A DNA stretch of 64,000 nt from Ixodes scapularis (Eukaryota > Arthropoda > Arachnida > Ixodida > Ixodidae), in NCBI RefSeq assembly GCF_016920785.2, contig NW_024609879.1:12959145-13023144 (forward strand). Direction: 5' to 3'. The notes under the pieces were generated by a model, which saw only the letters and a program-made list of their open reading frames with translations, was not told where the DNA came from and did no database searches. The position numbers and the translations under genes were made by a program. Numbering within the stretch: the stretch's first letter is position 1; each line of letters starts with the position of its first letter. Below are positions 32,457 to 44,075 of the stretch, piece after piece.

Positions 32457-35280
32457 ATCGCAGAAGCTTCCTCGCTAAAAGTTTGTGATCATGCGGTTAC
32501 CTGGCGCAAAAACAAATTCTCCAAGGACCAACATGCGACGCATAGATTTCGCATCGATTCTCGGACACTCCAACGTTCAAATAAAGCTAAGAGAATGCGA
32601 AAAATGCATGCTAAATGTCTTATCGATCCTCAAATACATCCGGAAACCCGAGCACCGCTGAGGCGATATTACTGATGCTGTCGCAAAGGTGCTAATATCC
32701 AGAGCGATCTTGCACAGAAAGGGTATAAAGTATCATTCTTTCAGATCTTCACGTTATACCTACGTCAGAAAGCACGAAGAAGCCCTAAATCGTCGGCACG
32801 CTGCGGCACATCACGACTCCGCGCACCGAACGAACTCGCATCCACCAGCTCTGGGCGCTGCCATTTTACCGATGACATCACGGCTGTTGAGAGGTCACGT
32901 GACGAGTCGTCACTCGGTTGCTACGGAAACCGAGCCAGCTCAGCTCGTTGCTATGGTACCGCGTGTGGCCAATCGCGGTGAGAGGCGGCACAGGGAAAAG
33001 CGTGGCGCTACTCTGGCAGCTACGCTGCCATATCGAGTGGCTCTACTTTTAATACCCCAGGTTAACTTCTCTGTCTTCTTTTCTGCCCGTCTTCATTTTC
33101 TTGACCTTAATCAGCTCGCTTCACTTGTCGCTCATTCTTGTGTCCATTTATGCGACGAACCACCCAAGCGACGGTCGCAAAGGGGTGAGAATCTTCCATT
33201 TCTTCGTGGCTGCCACGACCATCTGAGAACCACCCGACGTTCACTTGTAAGAAATGGCTTATAAGCCCTGACAATTTTTATCACGCGTTTTAACATTCTA
33301 CTTAAGTCCAAAAACTGAGACAATGTGGGCTGAACAAGTAATGCTTTATAAGATTCAAAGAAAACAAGAAACTATTTCTCATCATTTTGAGCAGAAAACA
33401 TGAGCACACGTAGATCAGGCAAGGAAAACGTTGTAGTAGTTTACGGCACAGCATTGAAATAATGGCTACAATATGCAGCGCATACATGGTTACAATATGC
33501 AGCGCATTATCCTCTTGAGGGTAAACCATCTGAAACCTTCACGCTCACAACAATACATTTAACCGACAGCTGCTTTCTGACAACCTGGTAAGTCTCGCCT
33601 GAGCTGGGTATTCGAAGGGAAACACCTATGGTTCCACAGTGGGCGTATCTGGTTCACGCAGACATTCAGGGTGTTTTTGTTTTATTCTTTACATAAATTT
33701 ACATATTTTACAAAAAAAAAAAAAAGGATGTGGCAGATATGTGGAAGCCGTCTTTCGTTATATCTGTAGGGCTCGGTGGACAATGAATGGGTGAATAACC
33801 GTTGCAATGTTTAATAAAGAACCAAGATCTGTTAGTTAACTTGTTTATTAACGGCTTAATTGGTCATGGTGCAATTGCAGTTTTAAAAGGACTCATCATT
33901 AAAGGCAAATACAATTTCGACAATTCGCGAAAAGGCAACGAGGTTCGCAAAATTAATCGTAAAAGTTTGCCTTTCTTCGCTTGATTCAAAAACCGCGTTA
34001 TGAAAATAATACGTAGAATAGTAACTTAGTCGTCTTGATGTGTGGCGCCGGCGAGTCCACCGAAGACACGCTGTCGAGTTAGTGACGAGGGGACAGAGAT
34101 AACTGTGTCATTCTTCTACGCATCAATATCAGCACAACCTCACTCGCGCTTTCAGCGCGCAGTTTTTTTAATTAAGTGAAGAAAGGCAAAATTTTAGCGA
34201 CGAAGATCTCAGGGCAGAACGAGCGGGTTGGTAGAGATAATTAAGCTTGAGGAAGAAACGAGAATGGACGGACAAACACAACAAAAACGAACGCCTTGTT
34301 ACTTTCGCTCAAAGCTCGTTGTTTGTTCGCGAACTTTTTAAATTAAGTTGGCCTTTAATGATGGCTCCCTTTAAAGCTGCAATTGTAACATGGCCCATCA
34401 AACATTTCATTAACCCTTTGCCTACCGCAAAAATTAAAAAAAAAAAAAGATTTGAAAATACCGATTTTTTTTACGTGCCCTATACTCTGTTTCACCGTGT
34501 GTTGTACCGCAGGAAAGGCTACAAGCGCGAGCTCCTTGCTGTGGGGCACATCTCGGCGGCACGAGCTCCCGTGCACCAAGGGCAGCTGCCAACGCTATGT
34601 GCTCGCGCTCCTAGCTTTCGCTACATGCACCGCTCAAAAAGAAAAAAGAAAAAAAAGGCGGGCTGCGCGAGCCGGATAACTCGACTACAGCGCCGCCACG
34701 AACTGTCAATACACGCCAACGAGGTAGAGGGGCTTAGAGTGATAAACCGGAAGTTCGGAAGTGGCACCCCCCCGGTTGCCGCCATATTTTACGCAAATGT
34801 GACCACTCGTCATGTGACCTCCCAAGAGCCGTGACGTCACAGGTAAGATGGCAGCGCCCAGAGCTGGCGGATGCGAGTTTGTTCGGTGCGCGGTAGCCGT
34901 GATGTGCAGCTGCTTTCCGACGACTTCGGGCTTCTTCGTGCTCGCTGACGCAGGTATAATGTGAAAATATGAAGGAATGAGACTTTATACCGTTTTTTGC
35001 GCAAGATCGCTCTGGATCATCTGGATATTAACGCCTGTGAGACAGCATCAGCTCTGTATCGCCGTACCGGTGCTCGGATTCCGGGATGTGTCCGAGGACC
35101 GATAGAACTTTGAGTGCTTTTAACATGAAATTTTCGCATTCTCTTAGCTTTGTTTGAACGTTGAAATATCTGAGAATCTACGCGAAATGTATACGTCGCG
35201 TTAGGGCCTAAGGGAAGTTGTTTCAGCCCTCCGTCACCGAACAACCATAGCAACTTTTAGCGAGGAAGCTCCTGCGATTC
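32457..35280. mobile_element. Large element bounded by ~460-bp inverted repeats
   Basis: Left arm 32457-32913 and right arm 34806-35280 are inverted copies with high similarity along their length: cttcctcgctaaaag, agctaagagaatgcgaaaa, gccgtgacgtcac/atgacatcacgg and ctgggcgctgccat are all shared. The 1.9-kb interior has no recognisable transposase. The plus ORFs 32689-33264 (191 aa) and 34247-34834 (195 aa) overlap the arms and show no domain. The pair may be two independent copies in inverted orientation rather than one element. Confidence 0.5.
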
Positions 35281-35674
35281 TTTTGTGCTAATCCACGATT
35301 CTACATTCGATCGCTTTTCTTCCTTTTATTTTTTTTTTTGTGTGTGAGTGCGAAGTGCACCCTTATTTTCAGCTACGAGGATGGCGTTTTATTGAGTACG
35401 GGGAAGAATAAATCGTTGCAGGCACCTGCTTCAAAGCTATTCGGCTTGCTATAAGAACAAGTGTTTTGGTGCATGCATAGATTAACTGCGCATTTTTTCT
35501 GTTTTGTAGGATTTACTGCAGCTATACTCTTTTCCATCAAGAGTGCATTGTATTAGTCGGTCAATTATTTAATTGTTCTAATTACCTGCATAAGATGATT
35601 CACATTTGTGTTCACCCCTTGCCTGGAGAGCAGTCTTGTTGAAAAATGTTGACTACCATTCCTTTCGGTCTCTT

Positions 35675-36298
35675 CAATAGACTCTTTTTAAAAGTGTGGG
35701 CTGTCTATACTTCGCATCACCGTAACTTAGAAAAGGCCAACCGCCACAGCCCCCTCGAGCCAATCAGAGAGACGGAGCGAAGGTGTGTGACAAATCTGTG
35801 CAGACGAGCACTCTGGTGATATGTTGTCATGTGCCTCTCTCCAATGTGTGTATTGACTCACCGAGACCGTAGCCTTTGCCGTCTGCCAAATTCTGATGAA
35901 ACAAATTACAGTAGCTACTACTGTAATTACCCCAGGCTTTCAGACTTTGGGCATTTGTTCGACAAGAATGTTATCATGTCGTATTACACCTGAGACTGCG
36001 GTGGAGGAAATTTTGAGACATTCTCCGTGTCTGTTCCTTCTACTGAAAGTTCTTCCGATTCTTCCACCGCAGTCTCGGGTGTAATACGACATGATTAGCT
36101 ACCACCAGCTCGCCTGCACTCTCACCGTCTTTTCACTAAGAATGTTATGTCTGCCATCCCTGTGAATTCGGCTCAGCACCTATTGGACTCGAATGCTGCA
36201 TTAGCGTTCGACGTGAACTGGGGCCCATTCGTGTGCTTTACGCCGAAAAAAATGGTGACAGTTGTGTTGCTTGATAAGGTTCTGCAAAGGGTCTATTG
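35675..36298. mobile_element. TIR element with CAATAGACYCTTT ends and an internal hairpin
   Basis: The left end caatagactcttt and the inverted right end caatagaccctttg bound 624 bp. A perfect or near-perfect hairpin with 31-bp arms (35975-36005; 36063-36093) lies inside, and a smaller palindrome, attacagtagctactactgtaat, is at about 35907-35929. Related to the 11787 element by its termini. Confidence 0.5.
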
Positions 36299-36299
36299 T

Positions 36300-36480
36300 A
36301 TCATACATATAGGAAGTGTCATGCTATATAACAATGCATCAACACATACTATTAAACTATATGCTCAGAGGTGTGTTTGTTTTTCCAATTAACAAGTTAC
36401 AGCAGTGTGCTTTAATGCTATTATCATGTGTGTAGTTTTAAGTATCCTCTCTGCAATGTCTACGAAGGCCCCTGGAAGGA
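36300..36480. repeat. Right arm of the long inverted repeat
   Basis: Inverted counterpart of 31425-31690. Beyond 36480 the similarity is lost. The plus ORF 36405-36680 (91 aa) begins inside the arm and shows no recognisable domain. Confidence 0.6.
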
Positions 36481-36839
36481 ATAAATTAATAAATAACATT
36501 TTCACATCACTGGAGTTGGTTTTCGGATGCACCAGATGTTCAGGAAAGGTTGAACTAGTGCAGCCCCTTGCAAGAAGTCTGCCAGTTTGGTATGACCCCT
36601 TAATTAATATTGAAGGGTCAGAGATGAGAGTGTCCTCGCAAGGTCAAGAGCGTGCAGTGGACACAATTCTCGGTGTGTAGACTCTCAAGGCATGAAGGCA
36701 AGCGGAAATATGTTTATCTGGTTAGTGTATCAAATATGTTTATTTCCACTTGATTACATAATTATTGATTCTTAGGAAATGGTTCCATAACGAGTTCTTT
36801 CTGCGACAGTCTCGTGTCAGCCGTTTAGTCGTAGTACCT

Positions 36840-38650
36840 GTTGACCTTGTTGTCGGATGACGCTCCTGGCACGTCGGTGTTCAGTTTGGTCGAGTGGCAA
36901 CTTTGACCGACTGATGCTGTCTTGTAATCAGACGTCATGTGCGGCCACTGACGTCTGATGCACTGAAGCTACAGGGCTGGCTTCTAATCCGAAAATTTTC
37001 CTGGTAGTTTTCGGCATCAATGCAGCAAGCTCGGGCATGTATTGCTTACGTGGCTGCGCCTTTTGCTGTACCGTTGACTTGATAGCTGGCAACAATTTTT
37101 GTTTGCTATCCAAGTCTGGTGATGCTTGCGGTTCACTTTTGAGAGCAACCAACCATTCTATTCCTTCAAGTCACTCAGGGGCATTCTCCCTCAAAGTTGG
37201 AAATTGTGTGCTTCGTGGAGTGGACACAGAAAATTGGTGTCGGCAAATTTTTAGGTATTGTCCTTGGACGACAACCGACACCAAATCCACTGTCACTGCA
37301 TCGCCGCTCACCTGCTTTGTCGTGCTTACCTCTTGTTGAGGTGATGGACATGAGGAGCTTCGGGGTAATCAGGGATTCAAAATCTTCGATTCAGCACCTT
37401 CGGCATCAGGGACAAAGGTCGCCGAAGGTAATCCTTAATCTCCCGTGGTCGCTCCTCGAGACGTGATCGAGGGTCATTTGGCACGAACCCTCGCAGACCA
37501 ATTCATTGGTACGGGCTGCATTGGTAGACATGGTCGGCTTCATGCAGTGGTAGCAAAGTGGTTTTCGGTCGCACATTCGCATCACCTAAGTTTTCCTCGG
37601 TGTACATTGTTGAGCACAGACCTACACACGATGTCGGGAATGCTTCGGCATTAGAGTGTCTCACTGAATTGGCATTGAATACTAAGGGGCAGCCGGTGGC
37701 GGTCGTCGTGCCATTGTGGCGTAAGTTGCCCTTGGTTTGTCAGATGCCGCTTCGCTCGCAGAAGTCTCGGTTGAAATACCTGTCAAACTTGTCCCGAAAC
37801 ACTCTCAGCAATCAAAATAAAAGCCGGGCGACTGATGGCAGGAAGTAGCTTCCTGATCTCCTCCCAGACAACGTCGTGGATGATGTCGTGGATGCCTGGG
37901 AGGCTGGCGTCGAAGTAGTAGCTGGACAACTCGAGTGTCGAGACGCCGGGAAGTTATTCATAGTGGCAGGCTCGGGCATGCAGTGCACATTCCATGTTGG
38001 AAGCCTTGGTGATATGAACACTTCGACTGTTGTTGGGGGTTGCGGACAAGGCTGCCGAAGGTGTTGTCCCTCACGTGAGGGGCATGGAATCTTAGGTTCT
38101 TGTCTTCTGAAGCATCAAGGTCGGCGTGGGCGTGGGCGCTCGATCAAGCGCAAAACATCCTCCACGAGTGCGGTGGCGCTCTCGTTGGGGCCGTGTCCTT
38201 GACAGAATCAAGAATGCGGCTCTCTCTCGTTGATGTTGGCTGACGAATGTGCGCTTCAGCTCGATCTTGCAAACTTCCCATGACGTTAAGGAGGATCCAT
38301 GGTTCTCAGACCAGCGCCGGCAGTTTCCTCCACGAGAAGTATAGGTTCTGCAGGAGCTGGTTGTCTGTCCACCCAATGTGGCGGGCGACACTGTCATATT
38401 GTTCAATCCAGTCCTTGACGTCTTCATACAGCTTGCGTGAAAAAGCGTCGGAATGTGATTTGCGACGGGCATGCAAACAATGGTGGGAGGGGACACGGTT
38501 TGCTGCTACAGGTTTGTCATTGTTGGCTTAGTCAGCTTCGGAATTTCGGACAGGAGACCGAAATCCGGTGGTTTTTCCTGGTAGCAGCAACTGGCTCGGA
38601 TTTCAGGTGCTTCGTGGTGTATTTCCGAAATTACTCATTGTGGTATTCGG
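36840..38650 (-). pseudogene. Decayed Ty3/Gypsy gag region
   Basis: On the minus strand, DVKDWIEQYDSVARHIGWTD (about 38365-38425) and, after a frameshift, ENHGSSLTSWEVCKIELKRTF (about 38235-38300) match the gag N-terminal pattern of a second, distinct Gypsy lineage. Downstream frames are broken by many stops; a possible CYHC zinc-knuckle remnant lies near 37530. No protease or pol motif follows, so only the gag end is left. Confidence 0.6.
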
Positions 38651-38959
38651 TCGTCTTGCGGTTGTTCTGCCAGGCTCGGGTCAGGACTTTGCCTACGGCT
38701 CGACAGGGGTATAAGACGCAGAATAGTTCGCCAGCCGTGTCCCATTATCGGGTAACTTGGCTGAAGAGCCGCCGGGTTCACACAGAGTGAAGGGCTACGG
38801 GTAAAGTGCCCAGCACCTCCACCTGAACACACGATTACAGCTGAGCGTGACCTGCAGTGTCCCAGAATAGTGAATATTGATAGAAGATAGGACTGGAACA
38901 AGGATCCGTGACAGTATAACAAAACTAGCAGAAGAGAATCTATCCTGACCACTGAAGAA

Positions 38960-39045
38960 GCTGCATGGCTTTAGTGGCATTCTGTCCAAATAAATCCTCT
39001 CCTTCGGGGTTTGGCGACTGCCGTGGACGAACTGAACTGAAATGG
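38960..39045 (+). promoter_or_regulatory. Possible LTR end plus primer-binding site
   Basis: An AATAAA signal (about 38989) is followed by TTTGGCGACTGCCGTGG, which looks like the junction between an LTR 3' end and a tRNA primer-binding site on the plus strand. No partner LTR was found, and no gag follows. Confidence 0.3.
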
Positions 39046-39223
39046 ATGTGGGACCTTTCTGGTAATGAGCCACTGCAGACTGTTGCCACAAAGCGGCGTG
39101 AGCTGGGTACGTAACACGCTCGATGAAATGTCCGGGCAGCTTGCAATTCGCGTAACGAGTGTGGATGAAACGTTTGTGTTGACGAAACGTGCGACAGACC
39201 AGCGGGATCAATGCCAACTGCAA

Positions 39224-39456
39224 CACCTGTGCTCCGTGAAAGTGCACGTCTACGCCGGAACAATTTCGGAAGCAGCACAGCATCACCTAAAGCATGGCAC
39301 AGGAACTACCAGCTTGAAGGCAGCTCTTCGGTGCGCCGCACACCTGTGCTCCGTGAAAGTGCACTTCTACGCCGGAACAATTTGTAAGCAGCACAGCATC
39401 ATTCAGCACGGCACGGGAACTACCACTTCAAGGCAGCCTTCCGGTGCGCCGCACAA
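39224..39456 (+). repeat. Two ~117-bp tandem copies
   Basis: The blocks 39224-39340 and 39341-39456 both begin cacctgtgctccgtgaaagt and end ggtgcgccgcac, with about 85% agreement between. The plus frame repeats HLCSVKVHxYAGTI; no known protein. Confidence 0.85.
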
Positions 39457-39718
39457 CCGAAGTGAGCCCTCGGTCATTTGATCGAAGCTGCACCACGATT
39501 GCACACCGCCAAGCACGACTCACGCAATTTCCGTCGCTAAACTGTGTATCCAAATATATTGCACACGCTTCACTGCAAACCTCGAAGATTCCGATGGTCA
39601 ACGAGAGCACAGAAACGTCGCCTTAAATTTTATCCTAGCGGTATCCGAATCAATCCGAGGTCCGAGCAACGTAGGTCAGATTGTCTCTTCCGTGGCAATA
39701 TCCCGGTCGGTCACCAGC

Positions 39719-40140
39719 GAAATGCACACCGTTTCTCCGTATTTTCACGTTATACCTACGTCAAACACCACCCTGAACTCTGAACTCGCTTTCGACCGGC
39801 CTCATATGACGGCTTCCGCGTCTGAAATCAACTCGCCCAGACGAACGACAACCAACAAAGCATCCGACAAGCTCCCGCCCAGCTGCGGCCAGCCGCTGCA
39901 TGGGCGCTGCCATCTTTCCTGTGACGTCACGTATTTGGTTTGGTCATGTGACGTGTGGTCAAATTTGCGTACAATGGCAGCCTCCTTATGGGGGTCACTT
40001 TCCAGTGCAGACCGGAACCCCGGTTTATCGCTCTAAGCCCCTCTACCTCGTTGATACACGAGTCCTCACGAGCTCCCGTTGCCGAGCCGCTCCGGTCCCA
40101 ACACTACCCAAGTATTCTAGTACACTGTAGCGCTGAGCTA
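39719..40140 (+). repeat. Further copy of the 32.5/34.8-kb repeat family
   Basis: Shares ttcacgttatacctacgtca, tgggcgctgccat followed by tgacgtcacg, tggtcacatttgcgta-like sequence, ccggtttatc..tctaagcccctctacctcgttg with 32457-32913 and with inverted 34680-35280. Same orientation as the 32.5-kb copy; 5' portion missing. Confidence 0.7.
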
Positions 40141-40227
40141 GATTTTAGACGCCATGTATTCTTCCTAAAAGTGGCGCGCGGCACGTGTCTCGAGCATTTC
40201 CACAACAATAAATTTGGTATGTAGGAC

Positions 40228-40251
40228 AACCATCATCATCATCATCATCAT
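40228..40251. repeat. (ATC)n microsatellite
   Basis: Uninterrupted catcatcat repeat of about eight units. Confidence 0.9.
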
Positions 40252-40421
40252 CTACCGCCCGATAGCCGAGACCTCCTCGATGATAGATGGCTCTCGCCAA
40301 GTCCAGAAATCCTGTCAGCGCCGAGTCTATTGCATTTGGGAGGACTGTAATGTATTCCCCCTCGTAAAGTATTTGCTTACACCGTGACCCCATCCTAAGT
40401 CCAAACCGAAACTGATACGAG

Positions 40422-40533
40422 CGTAGGAAACAGCGCGCAAAACAGACGAGGACGAAGAAAGACGTGACGAGCACTGCGCTCGTTACGTGTGCTTCTTTTT
40501 TGTCGTCGGTTGTTTTTCGCGCTGTTTCCTACG
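40422..40533. repeat. Inverted repeat with ~50-bp arms
   Basis: Begins cgtaggaaacagcgcg and ends cgcgctgtttcctacg, with imperfect pairing (gacgaggacgaagaaa against tttcttttttgtcgtcg) to a centre near gagcactgcgctc. Probably a fold-back MITE. Confidence 0.75.
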
Positions 40534-40999
40534 ATGAATTCCCACCAACGCGCCCAACTAACCGTTCTTCTGTGATAGCTGGAAAGGTTGCCGCCATCTC
40601 CGAGCGACGGCGGCAACCAGACTGGTTGTCTGCTTGTCGATGTTGCTTACAGATGGCAGTAGCTGTCCAGGTAGGTTTCTGTCGACAGGCGTTTTATACT
40701 GGACATGATCCTGGGAAACCTAGCCCTTATTAGCTCCGCTGTAAGAGAAGTGATGTGTCTGAGACTGTTGTGTTGTCCATTTTTCTTTTTTCTTAAACTT
40801 TGATTTGTGCTTTTTAAACTACGTTTGTAAAATGGCACGTCAATAACTCGTCCTTGTATAATCGATAAAAAGCACAAATAAGAAAACGAAGTAGGATTGA
40901 TTCATTGAAGTCCTTTAATGACAAGGATGGCTTGAGGCCGCAGTGGAGAAGAAGGGGGGGGGGGGAGGGTAGTAAAGGGGGTTTGGTCATTTCAACATG

Positions 41000-42941
41000 T
41001 CGGGCAAGGTACTAGGGTAGTCTACTCGCGCTACACCACTCGGTATAAGCCACTGATTTTTCCATGATCTGCGACCACCTTTTGGGCATCATCGTCTGTT
41101 TGTATAATAGCAGTAAGGGCTGCAAGAGAGGTCACTTGTAGGTCGTCGCTGCGGTCTCGGCCCCGTGCGAAGGCAGGACAGTACTTTATAAGATGCCGCA
41201 AATCTGCGCGGCACTGTTGGAGACAGTGGCTGCTACTTGGTGGTACGGCTGATACAGGTGGCGGCTGCCACTTACTGACTATGTATGGTGTGTAGGCCGC
41301 GTTCGCGGTGACTTTGTTTATAAAAACTTATTGCTGCCTAGAAAGTTCTTTGATGACAGGCGTCTGGGGTGTAGCCTCCATGATACGCTGTTTGCTAGCG
41401 GTCTTAATAAAGGTACGAATAAAGTGCATGTAGGCAATATGCCTGTTCAAGGGTGTTTCGGTCGGATCCAGGTGATAGGGTGTCTGGAGTGTGGGATTGT
41501 CGGGGTGCGGAGTGGTATAAGTCTGGTCCGTCTCGCGTGCCTGTACGGCTGCTACATGCGCCGCAGCATTACCCCCGTCATGCGCTGTATGTCCTGGGGT
41601 CCAGAATATGTTTACCTTAATTCAAAATTCTTGAAGCATCTGCAGTCTTTGTCTAATTTGATTCGCTGTGGCGTCTTCCGTGGTGGAGGAGGATAGTTCC
41701 TGCACCGCTGCGAAGGAGTCGGTTAAGAGGCGATATTGCTGTCGGAGGGTCGCGTCTCTGTCAGTGAAGGCTGTGTGCTGTACGTCCTCCAGTGCTCCCC
41801 AAATGGCGAGGAGTTCCGCATGGAGTACGGTGTCCTGTGGGAGAGCACATGAGTGCTGTCCTTGTATGCGAGGGTCGGTGTCGCAGATCCAGGCCATGCT
41901 GACTCTGTCGTTTCTTGCCGTTGCGTCCGTATAAACGTTGATAACGTTGTCTGCACTGCTGGCGTGCCGGCAGCTTTGGCTACGCCTAGCCTCTGCGGTC
42001 AATCTGAGCATAGGGCGGTTGGTGAAGCTTCTATGCGGGGGAGTTTCCCAGGATGAAATGATCCCACTGACGTCCGGCATTGTATCGCACCGTCGCCTTT
42101 GGTCCCATAGGGTTGTCAACTTTCCCTGGTAGGAGTTGTCCAAGCGGGACTGCCTTCGGATACGGGCTTCGGTAATGATGGTCTGGATCGGAGGTGATGG
42201 TGTCAGCTGCTGGAGGAGGGTCATCCTAGTGTGCTTGGGCAGCCCCGTTAGTGTACGCAGGGTGGCTGTGTGTAATTGTTCTATGTCGCGTAGGTCTTTC
42301 GGAGAGAGTTCGTATATCGGCACACCATAGAGGACTCTGCCTACTGCAACCACACGCGCAAGGGTTGCGGTTGAGCTTTGTCGCGCCCCGCCATACTTGT
42401 TGGACATGCGGCGGACGGCGTGAAGGGTGGGTGTCCAGTTCTTACGTAACGTCTGAATCCACTTGTGTGTGCTATTACAGCTAGCGATCTGGGCACCAAG
42501 GATGCGAATATGTCCATTCGTTGAGGCGATTGGTGCCGAGCCGAGCACAAGGGTGATTTGCTTCCGCGGGTTGGTGACGCGCTTTCCGTCTATGCTGATG
42601 AGTTCAGTCTTCTCGGGCGATAGTTGCAGCCCCAGTGCATCTAGGGTTGTCTCTAGACTTAGGACTGCTGCTTGTAGTTCAGTTTTCATTTGTTGTTCAT
42701 TAGGTGGTCGCTAGCTTCAGTTCATATTGTAATGTCATCTGCATAAATAGTAAATCGTGCCGTGGTGTCTCGTTCCAGGGCATCCGCTACCCTTGCCATG
42801 GCGAGATTGGAAAGCATTGGCCCGAGTATAGAGCCCTGGGGTACGCCTCTGTCAAGGAAGAATGTGCATGGCGTCCACCCCGGTGCGGTTCCGTGAAGGC
42901 GTATGGGTCTACTGTGAAGAAAAGAACGAGTGAAGGAGTGA
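41000..42941 (-). pseudogene. I-type LINE ORF2: second half of the RT and RNase H
   Basis: Resumes with DRGVPQGSILGPMLSNLA and FTIYADDIT (catalytic YADD near 42745). It continues, after a stop, in the 355-aa frame 41622-42689 with the RT thumb and an RNase H (VYTDATARND, HAELLAIWGALE, LLTDSFAAVQEL). The C-terminal FWTPGHTAHDGGNAAAHVAA lies near 41500-41590 in another frame. RNase H supports assignment to the I superfamily. Confidence 0.85.
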
Positions 42942-43131
42942 GCACGGGATCAGCCGAACCATGCGGACAACTCATTTTGTCATCTTGCTCGTACAGGTTG
43001 GTCCACCTCCCTCGTTATACGCTAAAAAAACAAGCGATATATGGTTATTGCTGTTTCCGTGCTCACAAGTGTTTTAAAAAACTGTTTGTGACTCAGTTGA
43101 TGCGGTGTACCTTCTACTAAAAACTTCCAGA

Positions 43132-43155
43132 GACGTGGAATCTAATCCCGGACCG
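43132..43155 (+). other. 2A-type ribosome-skipping motif (DVESNPGP)
   Basis: Codons 43132-43155 spell DVESNPGP, the 2A core D-V/I-E-x-N-P-G-P, followed directly by Met. In LINEs of the CR1 group such motifs separate an N-terminal peptide from ORF1 during translation. Here a stop comes five codons later, so this copy is dead. Confidence 0.8.
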
Positions 43156-43952
43156 ATGAACGAGGCCTAACTTAAACTGTTTGACGAGATGCACTCAATG
43201 CTGACAGCCGTTAACGAGCGCTCCCTTAGGATGGATCAGGCTCAATCGGGTATAATTGCTACACTTAACGAAGTTAAACAAATTCAAGAATCTATCATTA
43301 CGGAAATAAAAACGAGACTGAACGAGGTTGAAAATAAAACTGCTGCAGTCCCTAATCTTCAGATTGACGTAACCATAGCGTGAAGCTTGGCGGAAGATGT
43401 GCAAAAAGAGAACATAGTACTAAGAACACGCCTAGATGATGCTGAAGATCGTTCACGCCGTGATAATTTGTTTTTTTTCGGGATGGACGACACAATATCA
43501 GAAACATGGGCGCAGACAGAACAAACAATTCTGAACATACTTAGACAGTCCCTTAATCTACAAGTATCGGACGAAGCTATTGTTCGGGCCCATAGAATCG
43601 GCACGTTCTGTCAGAACTAATGCCGCCCAGTCATCGTCAAATTCGCGTCTTACAAATTGAAAGACAACGTTCTTCTCTCAAGGGCCCCCCTGAAAGCAAA
43701 ACGCATAACAGTAAGCTAAGACTACTCAATTGAAACACGTATCACACGAAAAAACCTAATCGATTTCGCGAAAGAAAAAGGCGGCACTTTTAAGCTTGGA
43801 CATAACAGAATTCACATTAACAATAAATGCTATGCTTTTGATCTGACCACTGAAAATGTGTACGAGGTTGGTCCCTCTACTACGCCGGTTGTTACTGTCA
43901 CACACAATTCCCTGCCCGCTAATGACTCATCTCAGCCATCAACATCGCAATA
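43156..43952 (+). pseudogene. CR1-like LINE ORF1, broken
   Basis: The frame begins after the 2A motif and contains a coiled-coil-like stretch, ATLNEVKQIQESIITEIKTR. It continues with RLDDAEDRSRRDNLFFFGMD, EAIVRAHRIG and RPVIVKFASYK. At least three stops interrupt it. The counterpart at 61.8-62.6 kb is better preserved and matches block by block (NLLFFGI, ERAHRLGRF, VIVKFSSFK). Confidence 0.75.
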
Positions 43953-44075
43953 ACAGGCCGCAAGGGGTAGGGTGTCTTTTTCACCTGTCTCTGATGTATC
44001 AGAACTTTTTACAAATATTAGAAACCTCATTAAAAAAAAAAGTGAAAGCCGTTGACAACGCCATGTAACGCCGAA

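Noticed and set aside
32689..33264. 191-aa plus-strand ORF
   Set aside because: It spans the boundary of a repeat arm that recurs inverted and at another site with broken frames; composition is basic and domain-free.
34247..34834. 195-aa plus-strand ORF
   Set aside because: It runs through poly-A tracts and into the inverted repeat arm; no domain, frame not kept in the related copies.
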